A DNA stretch of 25,580 nt from an uncultured Lachnospiraceae bacterium (GTDB taxonomy: Bacteria; Bacillota; Clostridia; Lachnospirales; Lachnospiraceae). Below are positions 1-7,205 of the stretch, piece after piece. Both the position numbers and the translations under genes were made by a program. Every line of letters begins with the position of its first letter. The stretch's first letter is position 1. The stretch spans positions 1-25,580 of the forward strand of contig CANPZR010000009.1 in the NCBI GenBank assembly GCA_947589175.1, in the 5' to 3' direction. The notes beneath the pieces were generated by a model. That model ran no database searches and had not been told where the DNA came from. It saw only the letters and a list, made by a program, of their open reading frames with translations.

Positions 1-146
1 GGGCGAGGAGAGGATTTTCCTCCTTGTTTTGCGAAGCAAAATCCGAGCCCCTCTGGGCGAGGAGAGGATTTTCCTCCTTGTTTTGCGAAGCAAAATCCGA
101 GCCCCTCTGGGCGAGGAGAGGATTTTCCTCCATGTTTTCCGAAGCA
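1..146. repeat. 54-bp tandem repeat, 2 full and 1 partial copy
   Basis: Two identical 54-bp units occupy 1-54 and 55-108. A third copy at 109-146 keeps the first 38 bases with two changes and then diverges. Each unit holds three small dyads: GAGGA-TTT-TCCTC, TTTTGC-GAA-GCAAAA and GCCC-CTCT-GGGC, the last one spanning the unit junction. The array stops one base before the stop codon of the minus-strand regulator gene and may extend left beyond the window. It has no spacers, so it is not a CRISPR. A small dispersed palindromic repeat of the REP or MITE type is the likely explanation. It could also fold in the 3' end of the regulator's transcript. Confidence 0.9.
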
Positions 147-147
147 T

Positions 148-498
148 TTATTTTTTTAATTCAGCTTCCATCAATGTTATTATATACTCAAAAAGGCGAA
201 TAAACAAGAGGGTACGGTCTTCCCTGGATTCACTGACAACAGCTTTTTGGAACATATCTTCTACGTTACATTTGTCACCTGCTATAAAATAATTCAGATC
301 CACGCCGTACTCCCGATGAAGCTGTACCGCCTTATCCAGAGTCATAAGCGTCCTTCCGCTCTCGATTTTTTGATAGGATGAGACATCCCAGTACAATTTA
401 TTTGCAAATTCCTGCTGGGTAAGTCCGAGCTTCAGCCTGAGTTCTCTCAATTTTCTGCCAATCTCTTTTGTCTCGGCCTCGCTGATGATTCTGTTCAT
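148..498 (-). CDS. XRE/Cro-C1-family transcriptional regulator
   Basis: This is a 116-residue DNA-binding protein with an N-terminal helix-turn-helix at about residues 11-70. The run LRLKLGLTQQEFA, then SYQKIESGR and the LDKAVQL helix, is the usual Cro/C1 pattern. The last 60 residues contain helices ending in EAELKK and are not recognised; they may serve dimerisation. I chose the ATG at 498 because the AAGGAG ribosome site (515-510) lies 11 bases upstream. A GTG at 510 is in frame and would add four residues, but it overlaps that ribosome site. The gene is divergent from the CAP-domain gene, and a perfect palindrome lies between them, so autoregulation is likely (inference). The target genes are not known. 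Confidence 0.85.
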   Translation of the reverse strand: MNRIISEAETKEIGRKLRELRLKLGLTQQEFANKLYWDVSSYQKIESGRTLMTLDKAVQLHREYGVDLNYFIAGDKCNVEDMFQKAVVSESREDRTLLFIRLFEYIITLMEAELKK

Positions 499-573
499 TG
501 TTTCATTCACTCCTTTTTAATCCATGGTATCAACAAACAATGAAAGGATGATATGGATTTATATTCTTTTTTT

Positions 574-588
574 CGGAATTATATTCCG
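574..588. promoter_or_regulatory. Candidate operator palindrome CGGAATTATATTCCG
   Basis: This is a perfect dyad of two 6-base arms around a 3-base centre, in the non-coding space between the divergent XRE regulator and CAP-domain genes. On the minus strand the dyad contains a consensus -10 hexamer (TATAAT, 583-578), although no good -35 is visible upstream of it. The size and position fit a Cro/C1-type operator through which the regulator represses itself. Binding is inferred. Confidence 0.5.
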
Positions 589-637
589 TGTTTTGGCAAG
601 GCAGAAACGAACGGAAAATATAACCACAGGAAAAAAC

Positions 638-666
638 TTTTCAAATGAAAGCGTCTGATGTACAAT
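638..666 (+). promoter_or_regulatory. Probable sigma-A promoter of the CAP-domain gene
   Basis: TTTTCA (638-643), a 17-base spacer and TACAAT (661-666) form a reasonable sigma-A promoter 54 bases before the start codon. The surrounding sequence is AT-rich. No transcript data support it. Confidence 0.45.
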
Positions 667-719
667 AATAGATAGCCTATACTTTAAATAACAAATTTTA
701 GAGAAATGAGGAGATGTTC

Positions 720-2087
720 ATGAGATTAAAGAGCAAACGTGGAATTTCTATTTTATTGTCCGCGGCATTGATATTATCCGGCAGCGCGTTCCCAGCCGCT
801 CCGCATTATTGTCTGGCCGAAGCTGAGGAGGTTTCCGATGTATCGGATGCAGTCGGCGTAAATGTGGCATACCACACGCAGGATGAAATTCGCGCTTACG
901 CGGAAAACAGCAAGGTTACGGTGGACGACCCGCTGAAATTTTCAGAAACGCCTAGTGCGGGTTCTCCCTATGTGCTTGGAAAACTGTCGGATGAAACACA
1001 GAAGTCAGCCATTGCGATGTTGAACCAGATCCGTTATATTGCGGGCATTTCCTATGATGTTACCTGGGATGATTCTTACGCGCAGCTGGCGCAGGCCGCC
1101 GCAGTATGCAATTACGCGAATGGCGGGCTGTCGCATTATCCGAATCAGCCGGCGGGAATGCCCGATAATCTGTATAAGATAGCGCAGGCCGGGGCGTCCA
1201 AATCCAATATTGCATGGTCGTCTAGGTCCGGCGTCAGCCTGAATGAGACAACAGCACTGCTATGGATGGAGGATGGCGATGAATCCAATATTGACAGGGT
1301 CGGACACCGCCGCTGGCTCTTAAATCCTTCTATGAAAATGACGGGTTTTGGCGCGATCAGCGGAAAAAAGGGAACATACAGCGCTGTTTATGCCTTTGAC
1401 AAGAGCAATGATTCCGCAGAAGAGTACGGCGTGATGTGGCCGGCGCAGAATATGCCGATTGAATATTTCGGCACATATTTTCCGTGGTCCATTTCCATGG
1501 GGTACAGGGTGGACGCTGAAAATGTCAAAGTGACGCTTACCAGGATGTCCGATGGAAAAACATGGAATTTCTCACAGGCTTCTTCAGACGGTCCTTTTTA
1601 TGTCAATAATGTTGGATATGGAGAAACCGGGTGCATTATTTTCCGTCCGGAAAACGGAATCAAAAAATATAAGGACGGAGATTCCTATCATGTGGAAATT
1701 ACCGGATTGTCAGAAGGCGACGTCTCGTATACGGTAAAATTTTTCAGGATGAACCCGGAGCCAGAGCCGGAACCGGAGCCGGAACCAGAGCAGGCCGTTA
1801 TAAAAAAACCGGCAAAAGTAAAGTTAAAAAGCTGTAAGCCGGCCGGAAAGAAAAAAATGACGGTATCTTGGAAAAAAATATCCGGAGCAGATGGTTATCA
1901 GGTTCAATATTCGATATTTTCCAGTTTTTTTATCTACCATAAGAAAACAGTAAAGGCTCGCTCCGTGAAACTGAAAAGCCTGTACTCCAAAATGACATAT
2001 TATGTCAGAGTGCGCGCGTATAAAAAGGATGGAGCGGAAAAAATATATGGAAAATGGAGCGCTAAAAAGAAATGCACGGTAAAATAA
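720..2087 (+). CDS. Secreted CAP/SCP-domain protein with C-terminal fibronectin-III-like domain
   Basis: This 455-residue protein begins with a Sec signal peptide: MRLKSKRG, a hydrophobic stretch, then a likely cleavage near residue 30. A CAP (SCP/PR-1) domain follows at about residues 90-240. It shows the LNQIRYIAG helix, conserved histidine-containing loops such as GGLSHYP, and the diagnostic GHRRWLLNP motif. A Pro-Glu (PE)n spacer then leads into a Lys-rich fibronectin-III-like domain of about 90 residues, with VSWKKISGADGYQVQYS and TYYVRVRAYK. This layout is common in clostridial exported proteins. The ligand and activity of bacterial CAP domains are mostly unknown, so no enzymatic role is claimed. 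GAGGAG at 708-713 is six bases from the ATG at 720; an in-frame ATG at 714 touches that site and is less likely. There is no LPXTG anchor, so it is probably released or loosely wall-bound. Confidence 0.88.
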   Translation: MRLKSKRGISILLSAALILSGSAFPAAPHYCLAEAEEVSDVSDAVGVNVAYHTQDEIRAYAENSKVTVDDPLKFSETPSAGSPYVLGKLSDETQKSAIAMLNQIRYIAGISYDVTWDDSYAQLAQAAAVCNYANGGLSHYPNQPAGMPDNLYKIAQAGASKSNIAWSSRSGVSLNETTALLWMEDGDESNIDRVGHRRWLLNPSMKMTGFGAISGKKGTYSAVYAFDKSNDSAEEYGVMWPAQNMPIEYFGTYFPWSISMGYRVDAENVKVTLTRMSDGKTWNFSQASSDGPFYVNNVGYGETGCIIFRPENGIKKYKDGDSYHVEITGLSEGDVSYTVKFFRMNPEPEPEPEPEPEQAVIKKPAKVKLKSCKPAGKKKMTVSWKKISGADGYQVQYSIFSSFFIYHKKTVKARSVKLKSLYSKMTYYVRVRAYKKDGAEKIYGKWSAKKKCTVK

Positions 2088-2138
2088 GCGCCTGGTCTGT
2101 CTGGGATAAATCCGGAGAAACGGGGTCTTGGAGGGGAG

Positions 2139-3053
2139 ATGGATATGGAACTCCGGCTGATTGATATAGAAAAGAGTTTTGGGGAAAAACAGGTTTTAAG
2201 GGGGATTTCCCTTGTGGCGGAGAGCGGAAAGGCGCTGGGGCTGCTGGGGAGGAACGGCGCGGGCAAGACGACGACGATCCGCATTCTTCTGGATGTTTTT
2301 CCCGCTGACAGGGGCGAGGTGCGGATTGACGGAAAGCCGATTGACCGCTCCCGGATTGGAATCGGATACTTGCCGGAGGAGCGGGGGCTGTACCCGAAGA
2401 AAAAAATCCTCGACCAGCTTCTCTATTTCGCGGAGCTCAAGGGGATGAAAGGGGCGGACGCCCTGAAGGCAGTGGATTACTGGCTGGAGCGGCTGGACAT
2501 GACGGAGTACCGCAAAAAGCGGCTGGACACGCTGTCCAAGGGGAATCAGCAGAAAATCCAGCTGATCACGGCGCTTGTCCACGATCCGGACATCCTCATG
2601 CTGGACGAGCCCTTTTCGGGGCTGGATCCGGTCAATGCTATGCTCCTTAAAGACGTGGTAAAAGAGGAGATGGAGAAGGGGAAAATTGTCCTTTTTTCCA
2701 GTCACCAGATGAATTACATCGAAGAATTCTGTGACCAGATCGCGATTCTCCACGAGGGGCGAATCGCGGTGCGCGGAAGCATTCACGATATCAAGCGGGA
2801 ACGCGCCAGGGATACGCTGATCGTGCGCTCGGAACAGGCGGAGCGCATAGCCCGCGAGTGGGGGACTGTATGTCAGGTGGCGGAGGATAGGACTCTGCTC
2901 ATTAAACTGAACTCCCCGGACGAGAAGCAGTCGGTCATGCGGCGGCTGTCCGACCAGTACGACATAGATGAAATAAGGGTGTCCGAGCCCTCTTTGAACG
3001 AAATTTTTGTGGAATATACCGGGGGACCGGGCGCGGAGGATGAGCGGAAATGA
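2139..3053 (+). CDS. ABC-2-type exporter ATP-binding protein (NatA-like)
   Basis: This 304-residue cytoplasmic ATPase energises the membrane partner encoded next. Walker A is GRNGAGKT at residues 37-44, the signature is LSKGNQQ at 132-138, Walker B is LMLDEP with D156 and E157, and the switch histidine is H189. The C-terminal 80 residues, ending in SLNEIFVEYTGG, form the DUF4162-type tail typical of NatA and related ABC-2 exporters. The stop overlaps the next start by four bases (ATGA), implying translational coupling. The ATG at 2139 is preceded by GGAGGGGAG; an in-frame ATG at 2145 is equally possible. The substrate cannot be read from sequence. NatA-type sodium export is the name-giving activity, but drug or lipid export are alternatives. 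Confidence 0.93.
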   Translation: MDMELRLIDIEKSFGEKQVLRGISLVAESGKALGLLGRNGAGKTTTIRILLDVFPADRGEVRIDGKPIDRSRIGIGYLPEERGLYPKKKILDQLLYFAELKGMKGADALKAVDYWLERLDMTEYRKKRLDTLSKGNQQKIQLITALVHDPDILMLDEPFSGLDPVNAMLLKDVVKEEMEKGKIVLFSSHQMNYIEEFCDQIAILHEGRIAVRGSIHDIKRERARDTLIVRSEQAERIAREWGTVCQVAEDRTLLIKLNSPDEKQSVMRRLSDQYDIDEIRVSEPSLNEIFVEYTGGPGAEDERK

Positions 3054-4288
3054 AGCAGTTTGGAACGATTTTTCGGTTTGAATTTTTGAATTATCTAAAA
3101 AATAAGGTGTTTGTGGGCGTGACGCTGTTTCTCATGGCCGCGATTGTGATTGTCATGTTCTCTCCCCGGGCGGCGGGGCTGCTGGAGCAGGGCAGGGAGC
3201 CGGAAAAGAGCGAGAAGCCGGTTATGCTGCTGGCGGCGGATTCCAGTCTGTCCGGGCGGATGGACGACGTGTTAGCTTCTTTTGCGGATGCATTCTCGGA
3301 TTATGACGTGCGCCTGACCGACGGAGATCCGGCTGGGATCCGGGAGCAGATTCTGTCCGGCGAGGCAGAGTGCGCTTTTGTTCTGCGGGATATTTCTTCC
3401 TATACATATTATGTAGACGATCTGGCTCTGTACGATATGAATACGAGCGAGGCGGACGAGATTCTGGGCCGCATGGCCCGCCGGGACGCCCTGATAGGAA
3501 AGGGGCTGAGTGGAAGCGAGGCGGATCAGATTCTCTCGCTGGCCATAGAGCACGATACAGAGAGGCTGGGGCAGGATCAGGCGCAGAATTTCTTTTACAC
3601 CTATATTATGATTTTTGCCCTGTACATGGTCATTCTGTTTTACGGGCAGATGGTGGCCACGCATGTGGCGTCGGAGAAAAGCTCCCGGGCCATGGAGCTT
3701 CTCATCACCAGCGCGAAGCCGGTATCGCTGATGTTCGGAAAAGTCATTGCCTCCTGTCTGGCGGGCCTTCTCCAGCTGGTCTGCGTGTTCGGCTCCGCCT
3801 TTTTGTGCTTTCAGGTCAACCGATCCTATTGGAGCGGCAATGAAATTATCCGTTCTATTTTTGACATGCCCCTTCATTTGCTGGCCTATATGTTTTTGTT
3901 TTTCATCCTCGGCTTTTTGATCTATGCCTTTATGTACGGGGCGGTGGGGTCTACCGTTTCCAAGCTGGAGGATATCAACACGGCCGTGATGCCGATTACG
4001 CTGGTGTTTATCGCCGCTTTTCTCGTGGTGGTGTCCTCGATGTCCAGTGGCGATGTGGATAATATCTGGATGAAGGTGTGCTCCTATGTGCCGTTCACTT
4101 CGCCCATGGCCATGTTCACCCGCATTGCCATGAGCACCGTGCCCTGGTACGCGATTGTCGTTTCCGTGCTGATTCTGCTTGGCTCCGCCGTGGGAACCGG
4201 CGTCATCTCGGCGGGGATTTATCGGCGGGGCGTCCTGATGTACGGCGCCGCTCCCAAAATCGGGGCGGTCCTGAAGAAAGGAAGGTAG
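3050..4288 (+). CDS. ABC-2-type exporter permease (NatB-like)
   Basis: This 412-residue integral membrane protein pairs with the ATPase just upstream. One membrane helix at about residues 20-37 is followed by a soluble extracytoplasmic region of about 140 residues. A block of about five more helices starts near FFYTYIMIFALYMVILFYG. The sequence SEKSSRAMELLITSAKP after the second helix is the conserved cytoplasmic coupling region of the NatB/YhaP group (ABC2_membrane_3). Start and upstream stop overlap (ATGA), and the next gene begins two bases after this stop. The operon therefore reads ATPase, permease, hydrolase. The substrate is unknown. Confidence 0.9.
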   Translation: MKQFGTIFRFEFLNYLKNKVFVGVTLFLMAAIVIVMFSPRAAGLLEQGREPEKSEKPVMLLAADSSLSGRMDDVLASFADAFSDYDVRLTDGDPAGIREQILSGEAECAFVLRDISSYTYYVDDLALYDMNTSEADEILGRMARRDALIGKGLSGSEADQILSLAIEHDTERLGQDQAQNFFYTYIMIFALYMVILFYGQMVATHVASEKSSRAMELLITSAKPVSLMFGKVIASCLAGLLQLVCVFGSAFLCFQVNRSYWSGNEIIRSIFDMPLHLLAYMFLFFILGFLIYAFMYGAVGSTVSKLEDINTAVMPITLVFIAAFLVVVSSMSSGDVDNIWMKVCSYVPFTSPMAMFTRIAMSTVPWYAIVVSVLILLGSAVGTGVISAGIYRRGVLMYGAAPKIGAVLKKGR

Positions 4289-4290
4289 CT

Positions 4291-5220
4291 ATGTCGCAGA
4301 ATATAAAATCGGCCGTTTACGAGACGGAGCGGATCCGGCTTCATTATTACGAGGCGGGGGATTCGGGAGAGCCGCTGGTGATGATCCACGCCCAGGGGGT
4401 GGACGGGCTGAGTTTTAAAAATACATTCCGCAAATTATCGGAGCGGTACCATATTTATTCGGTGGACTGCTACGGGCACGGCGGCAGCCTTCACGACAGG
4501 GAAACGTACACGATCGCGGGCTGCGCGGAGCCGATTATAGAGTTTATTCAACATGTAGTGGGGGAAAAAGTGTTCCTTCTGGGACACTCCTCCGGCGGAC
4601 TGATCGCGGCGTACATCGCGGCGGAGACGGATCTGTGCCGGCATCTTTTTCTGGAGGACGCGCCCCTTTTTTCCAGTCAGGGAGAAAAGCGGAAGAGGAC
4701 ATATAATTATGTGGACCTGTCCACGGCCTGCCACCAGTATCTGGCGCAGGACGCGGAGACGGATTTTCCGCTGTATTATTTTTCCCGCCAGTACGCGTGG
4801 AGGTTTTTTCCGGACAGGAATAGGGAAAAGCTGCGGGCGAAAATGATCCGCAAAGCGGCGAGGAACCGGAGAAGGCATCCGGAGCGGGATCTGCGCGTGA
4901 TGTTCTGGACCCAGAGCGTTTTCAAGGGAATGAATGAGTACGATCCCCGGTTCGGGGAGGCCTTTTACGACGACAGCTTTCACGGCGGGATTTCCCACGA
5001 CCGGATGCTGAGAAAAATTGAATGCAAGGCCAGTTTTTTTAAGGCGAAAACAGAGGAGACGGACGACGGCATTCTGCTGGCGGCGCTGGATGAGGAGGAT
5101 CTGCGCCGGGTCACGGGGGCGCTGGCCGGATGCACGGTGAAGCGGTTCGAGTGCGGGCATGGGATTCATCTGGAAAAGGCAAAGGAATTTACGGACTATC
5201 TGCTGGAGGTCCAGGGGTAG
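4291..5220 (+). CDS. Alpha/beta-hydrolase fold protein
   Basis: This is a 309-residue predicted cytoplasmic hydrolase. The nucleophile elbow is GHSSG with S100, the oxyanion-side strand is VMIHAQG, D123 (LFLEDAP) is a candidate acid, and H290 or H293 near the C-terminus is the likely base. This is the classic single-domain hydrolase order with a helical cap at about residues 130-230. The ATG at 4291 has AAGGAAGG six to seven bases upstream. The same frame stays open to 4078 inside the permease gene, but that extension is a shadow. The substrate is not predictable; esters, lactones or acyl compounds are possible. Immediate linkage to the exporter suggests a shared stress or detoxification role (inference). 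Confidence 0.85.
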   Translation: MSQNIKSAVYETERIRLHYYEAGDSGEPLVMIHAQGVDGLSFKNTFRKLSERYHIYSVDCYGHGGSLHDRETYTIAGCAEPIIEFIQHVVGEKVFLLGHSSGGLIAAYIAAETDLCRHLFLEDAPLFSSQGEKRKRTYNYVDLSTACHQYLAQDAETDFPLYYFSRQYAWRFFPDRNREKLRAKMIRKAARNRRRHPERDLRVMFWTQSVFKGMNEYDPRFGEAFYDDSFHGGISHDRMLRKIECKASFFKAKTEETDDGILLAALDEEDLRRVTGALAGCTVKRFECGHGIHLEKAKEFTDYLLEVQG

Positions 5221-5251
5221 AAATAAAGCGTTAAAGTTCCGGGATCGGAGC

Positions 5252-5281
5252 CTGAAAAAGATTTTAATTTAGAGATATAAA
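5252..5281 (+). promoter_or_regulatory. Weak candidate promoter before the second hydrolase
   Basis: The 93-base gap 5221-5313 is much more AT-rich than the genes around it. It offers CTGAAA (5252-5257), an 18-base spacer and TATAAA (5276-5281). The -35 match is poor. No terminator hairpin is visible in this gap. Confidence 0.25.
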
Positions 5282-5313
5282 AAATTAAAAATAGAGCGAT
5301 TGGAGGAAATGAC

Positions 5314-6060
5314 ATGCGCATCGAGGATTTAAAGGTAACCCATCATGGTCGGACGATTGACGGCACATTTTACCGGCCGGACGGCGACGGGACATATCCG
5401 GTGGTGATTATGAGCCACGGGTACAATGGGCACAAGACGGATTTCGACATTACGGCGAAGTATTTCGCGACACAGGGAATCGGGGCTCTCTGCTACACGT
5501 TCTGCGGGGGGAGCACGAGGGACGTCAGCGGCTTTCCCACCACGGAGATGACGCTTTTTACCGAGAAGGAAGATCTGTGCGCGCTGATTGACGAGATCCG
5601 GACCTGGGAGAAGGTGGATCGGATTTTCCTGTTCGGCGGCAGCCAGGGCGGGATGGTCTCGGCGCTGACGGCGGAGGCACGCGGAGCGGATGTGGACGGG
5701 CTGATTTTGCTGTACCCGGCGCTGGGCATCGCGGACAACTGGAACGAGCGGTTCAAAAATCCGGAGGATATACCGGACGAGGAGACGCTCTGGGATATGA
5801 CGCTGGGACGGCGCTTTTTTGAATCTCTCCGGGATTTTCGCATAAAGGAGCAGGTGGGAAAATACGCGGGGAAGGTGCTGATTCTGCACGGGGCGGATGA
5901 TGATGTAGCCACGCTGGAGTACAGCATCTGGGCCTCAAAACAGTACCCGGACGCGAAGCTGGAGATTTTCCAAAGGGAGGGGCACGGCTTCAGCGAGGAT
6001 GGAAACCGCCGGATGGAGGCGATGACGCTTTATTTTCTCCACGAGTGCATGAATCCTTGA
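5314..6060 (+). CDS. Alpha/beta-hydrolase, acyl-esterase-like (cinnamoyl/feruloyl-esterase type)
   Basis: This 248-residue protein has the full catalytic set: nucleophile S110 in GGSQGG, D196 in the HGADDDV strand end, and H224 in REGHGF. The oxyanion motif is MSHGYNGHKTDF. Length and motif spacing resemble the small rumen and gut esterases such as Butyrivibrio Est1E, which release hydroxycinnamic acids from plant polysaccharide. They also fit the broader serine-aminopeptidase-like S33 fold. There is no signal peptide, so it would act in the cytoplasm. The ATG is preceded by GGAGG nine bases upstream. The GH127 glycosidase downstream would fit plant-fibre use, but the two genes are separated by housekeeping genes. 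The exact substrate is uncertain. Confidence 0.85.
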   Translation: MRIEDLKVTHHGRTIDGTFYRPDGDGTYPVVIMSHGYNGHKTDFDITAKYFATQGIGALCYTFCGGSTRDVSGFPTTEMTLFTEKEDLCALIDEIRTWEKVDRIFLFGGSQGGMVSALTAEARGADVDGLILLYPALGIADNWNERFKNPEDIPDEETLWDMTLGRRFFESLRDFRIKEQVGKYAGKVLILHGADDDVATLEYSIWASKQYPDAKLEIFQREGHGFSEDGNRRMEAMTLYFLHECMNP

Positions 6061-6091
6061 CATTTGCTTCAAAATTTGTAAAAATAAGGGC

Positions 6092-6700
6092 ATGGAAATC
6101 ACACTTGGCTCCCTGCTGAGACAGGACATGATACAGGCATTTTCGTATCTGGCATACAGCATACCCGTGGCGGCTCTGACCGCCTTTTTGTCGTGGCTGT
6201 ATGTTCGAAAAAGCAGGAAGAAGGGGGACAGGCTACATATCCGGGAGGCATTATCCGCAATTTTTGTGGCATATCTGGCTGTAGTGCTGTCGCTTACGCT
6301 GCTGAACCGCGAGGCGGGTTCGAGGCAGGACGTCAGTCTGGAGCTGTTCGGAACATTTCACCCGGATGTATATTCCATGTCATATGTGGTAGAGAACTTT
6401 TTTATGCTGATGCCCTTCGGCGCTTTTCTGCCGATTCTCTTTGATTTTTTTGGAAAAGTGCGGCGGTGCGCGCTGGCGGCGTTTTTGTTCAGTTTTCTGA
6501 TTGAGACGGTGCAGTATGCGACGGAGCGGGGATATTTTCAGCTGGACGATCTGGTGCTGAATACGCTGGGAGCCGCGGTGACGGCGGGCGTCGTAATCGG
6601 CTGCCGAAAATGGTTCCGCGGGAAAAATAGAGCAGGCCGGGCCGGGGGTTCGGCCGGAAAGGGAGAAAATTATGAAAGCAGTAGTGACGAGAGTCAGTGA
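6092..6700 (+). CDS. VanZ-like family membrane protein
   Basis: This 202-residue protein has about four or five membrane helices. The VanZ signature is clear: NFFMLMPFGAFLP, then FSFLIETVQYATERGYFQLDDLVLNTLG. The Lys/Arg-rich segment after the first helix (RKSRKKGDR) should be cytoplasmic, and the C-terminal tail is Gly/Ser-rich and polar. VanZ confers low-level teicoplanin resistance in enterococci, but most chromosomal VanZ-like proteins have no known function. The start is uncertain: the ATG at 6092 has only AAGGG directly in front, and an in-frame ATG at 6128 is an alternative. The last 29 bases overlap dtd. Confidence 0.85.
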   Translation: MEITLGSLLRQDMIQAFSYLAYSIPVAALTAFLSWLYVRKSRKKGDRLHIREALSAIFVAYLAVVLSLTLLNREAGSRQDVSLELFGTFHPDVYSMSYVVENFFMLMPFGAFLPILFDFFGKVRRCALAAFLFSFLIETVQYATERGYFQLDDLVLNTLGAAVTAGVVIGCRKWFRGKNRAGRAGGSAGKGENYESSSDESQ

Positions 6701-7112
6701 GGCCTCGGTGGAAATCGAGGGCGCGGTTACGGGGAAAATAGGAAAGGGATTTCTGGTGCTGCTCGGCGTGGGGCAGGAGGACACGGAGGAGGACGCGGCG
6801 CGCCTGGCGGACCGGATCTGCGGCGTCCGGGTGTTTGAGGACGAGGCGGGGAAAATGAACCTCAATCTGGAGAGCGTGGGCGGAGAGCTGTTAATCGTCT
6901 CCCAGTTCACCCTGTTTGCGGATTTAAAGAGCAGGCGTCCGGGATTCAGCCACGCGGCAAAGCCGGATCTGGCGGTTCCGCTCTACGAGAAGGTCATGGC
7001 GGAGTGCGAGGCGCGGGGATTTCATGTGGAGCACGGCGAGTTCGGGGCGGATATGAAGGTGTCCTCGGTCAACGACGGCCCGGTGACGCTTTTATTTGAT
7101 ACAAAAGCATAA
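6672..7112 (+). CDS. dtd: D-aminoacyl-tRNA deacylase
   Basis: This 146-residue cytoplasmic enzyme hydrolyses D-amino acids wrongly attached to tRNA and also clears glycyl-tRNA-Ala. The two family motifs are intact: SQFTL (S77-L81) and NDGPVT with the Gly-cisPro pair G136-P137 that enforces chiral selection. Length is standard. The start lies inside the end of the VanZ-like gene, with GGGAG at 6661-6665 as a good ribosome site, so translation may be coupled to that gene. Confidence 0.96.
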   Translation: MKAVVTRVSEASVEIEGAVTGKIGKGFLVLLGVGQEDTEEDAARLADRICGVRVFEDEAGKMNLNLESVGGELLIVSQFTLFADLKSRRPGFSHAAKPDLAVPLYEKVMAECEARGFHVEHGEFGADMKVSSVNDGPVTLLFDTKA

Positions 7113-7118
7113 AACGGC

Positions 7119-7147
7119 TTTTATTCTTTCCCTTTATAGGTTATAAT
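7119..7147 (+). promoter_or_regulatory. Candidate promoter of pyruvate kinase gene
   Basis: A perfect TATAAT lies at 7142-7147 in the 93-base gap between dtd and pyk, 58 bases before the pyk start. The best -35 at the right distance is only T-rich (TTTTAT, 7119-7124). The gap is AT-rich, and a separate promoter for this central glycolytic gene is plausible. Confidence 0.4.
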
Positions 7148-7205
7148 GGAGTAAATGCGAAGATTCGTGAAATTTTGAGAACTAAAAGGAAAGAGAGGGC
7201 GAAAA

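Noticed and set aside
1..146. CRISPR array
   Set aside because: The units are directly adjacent with no variable spacers, and no cas genes are present.
29..292. Open frame on the plus strand across the repeat array with an 18-residue repeat
   Set aside because: It is produced by the 54-bp repeat and the antisense of the XRE gene; it has no ribosome site or recognisable domain.
1743..1800. Pro-Glu repeat of the CAP protein as a separate element or frameshift
   Set aside because: It is an in-frame (PE)n spacer between two domains, a common linker in exported Gram-positive proteins.
4078..4290. In-frame N-terminal extension of the first hydrolase into the permease gene
   Set aside because: The region is clearly coding for the permease in another frame, and the ATG at 4291 has its own ribosome site and begins the hydrolase fold.
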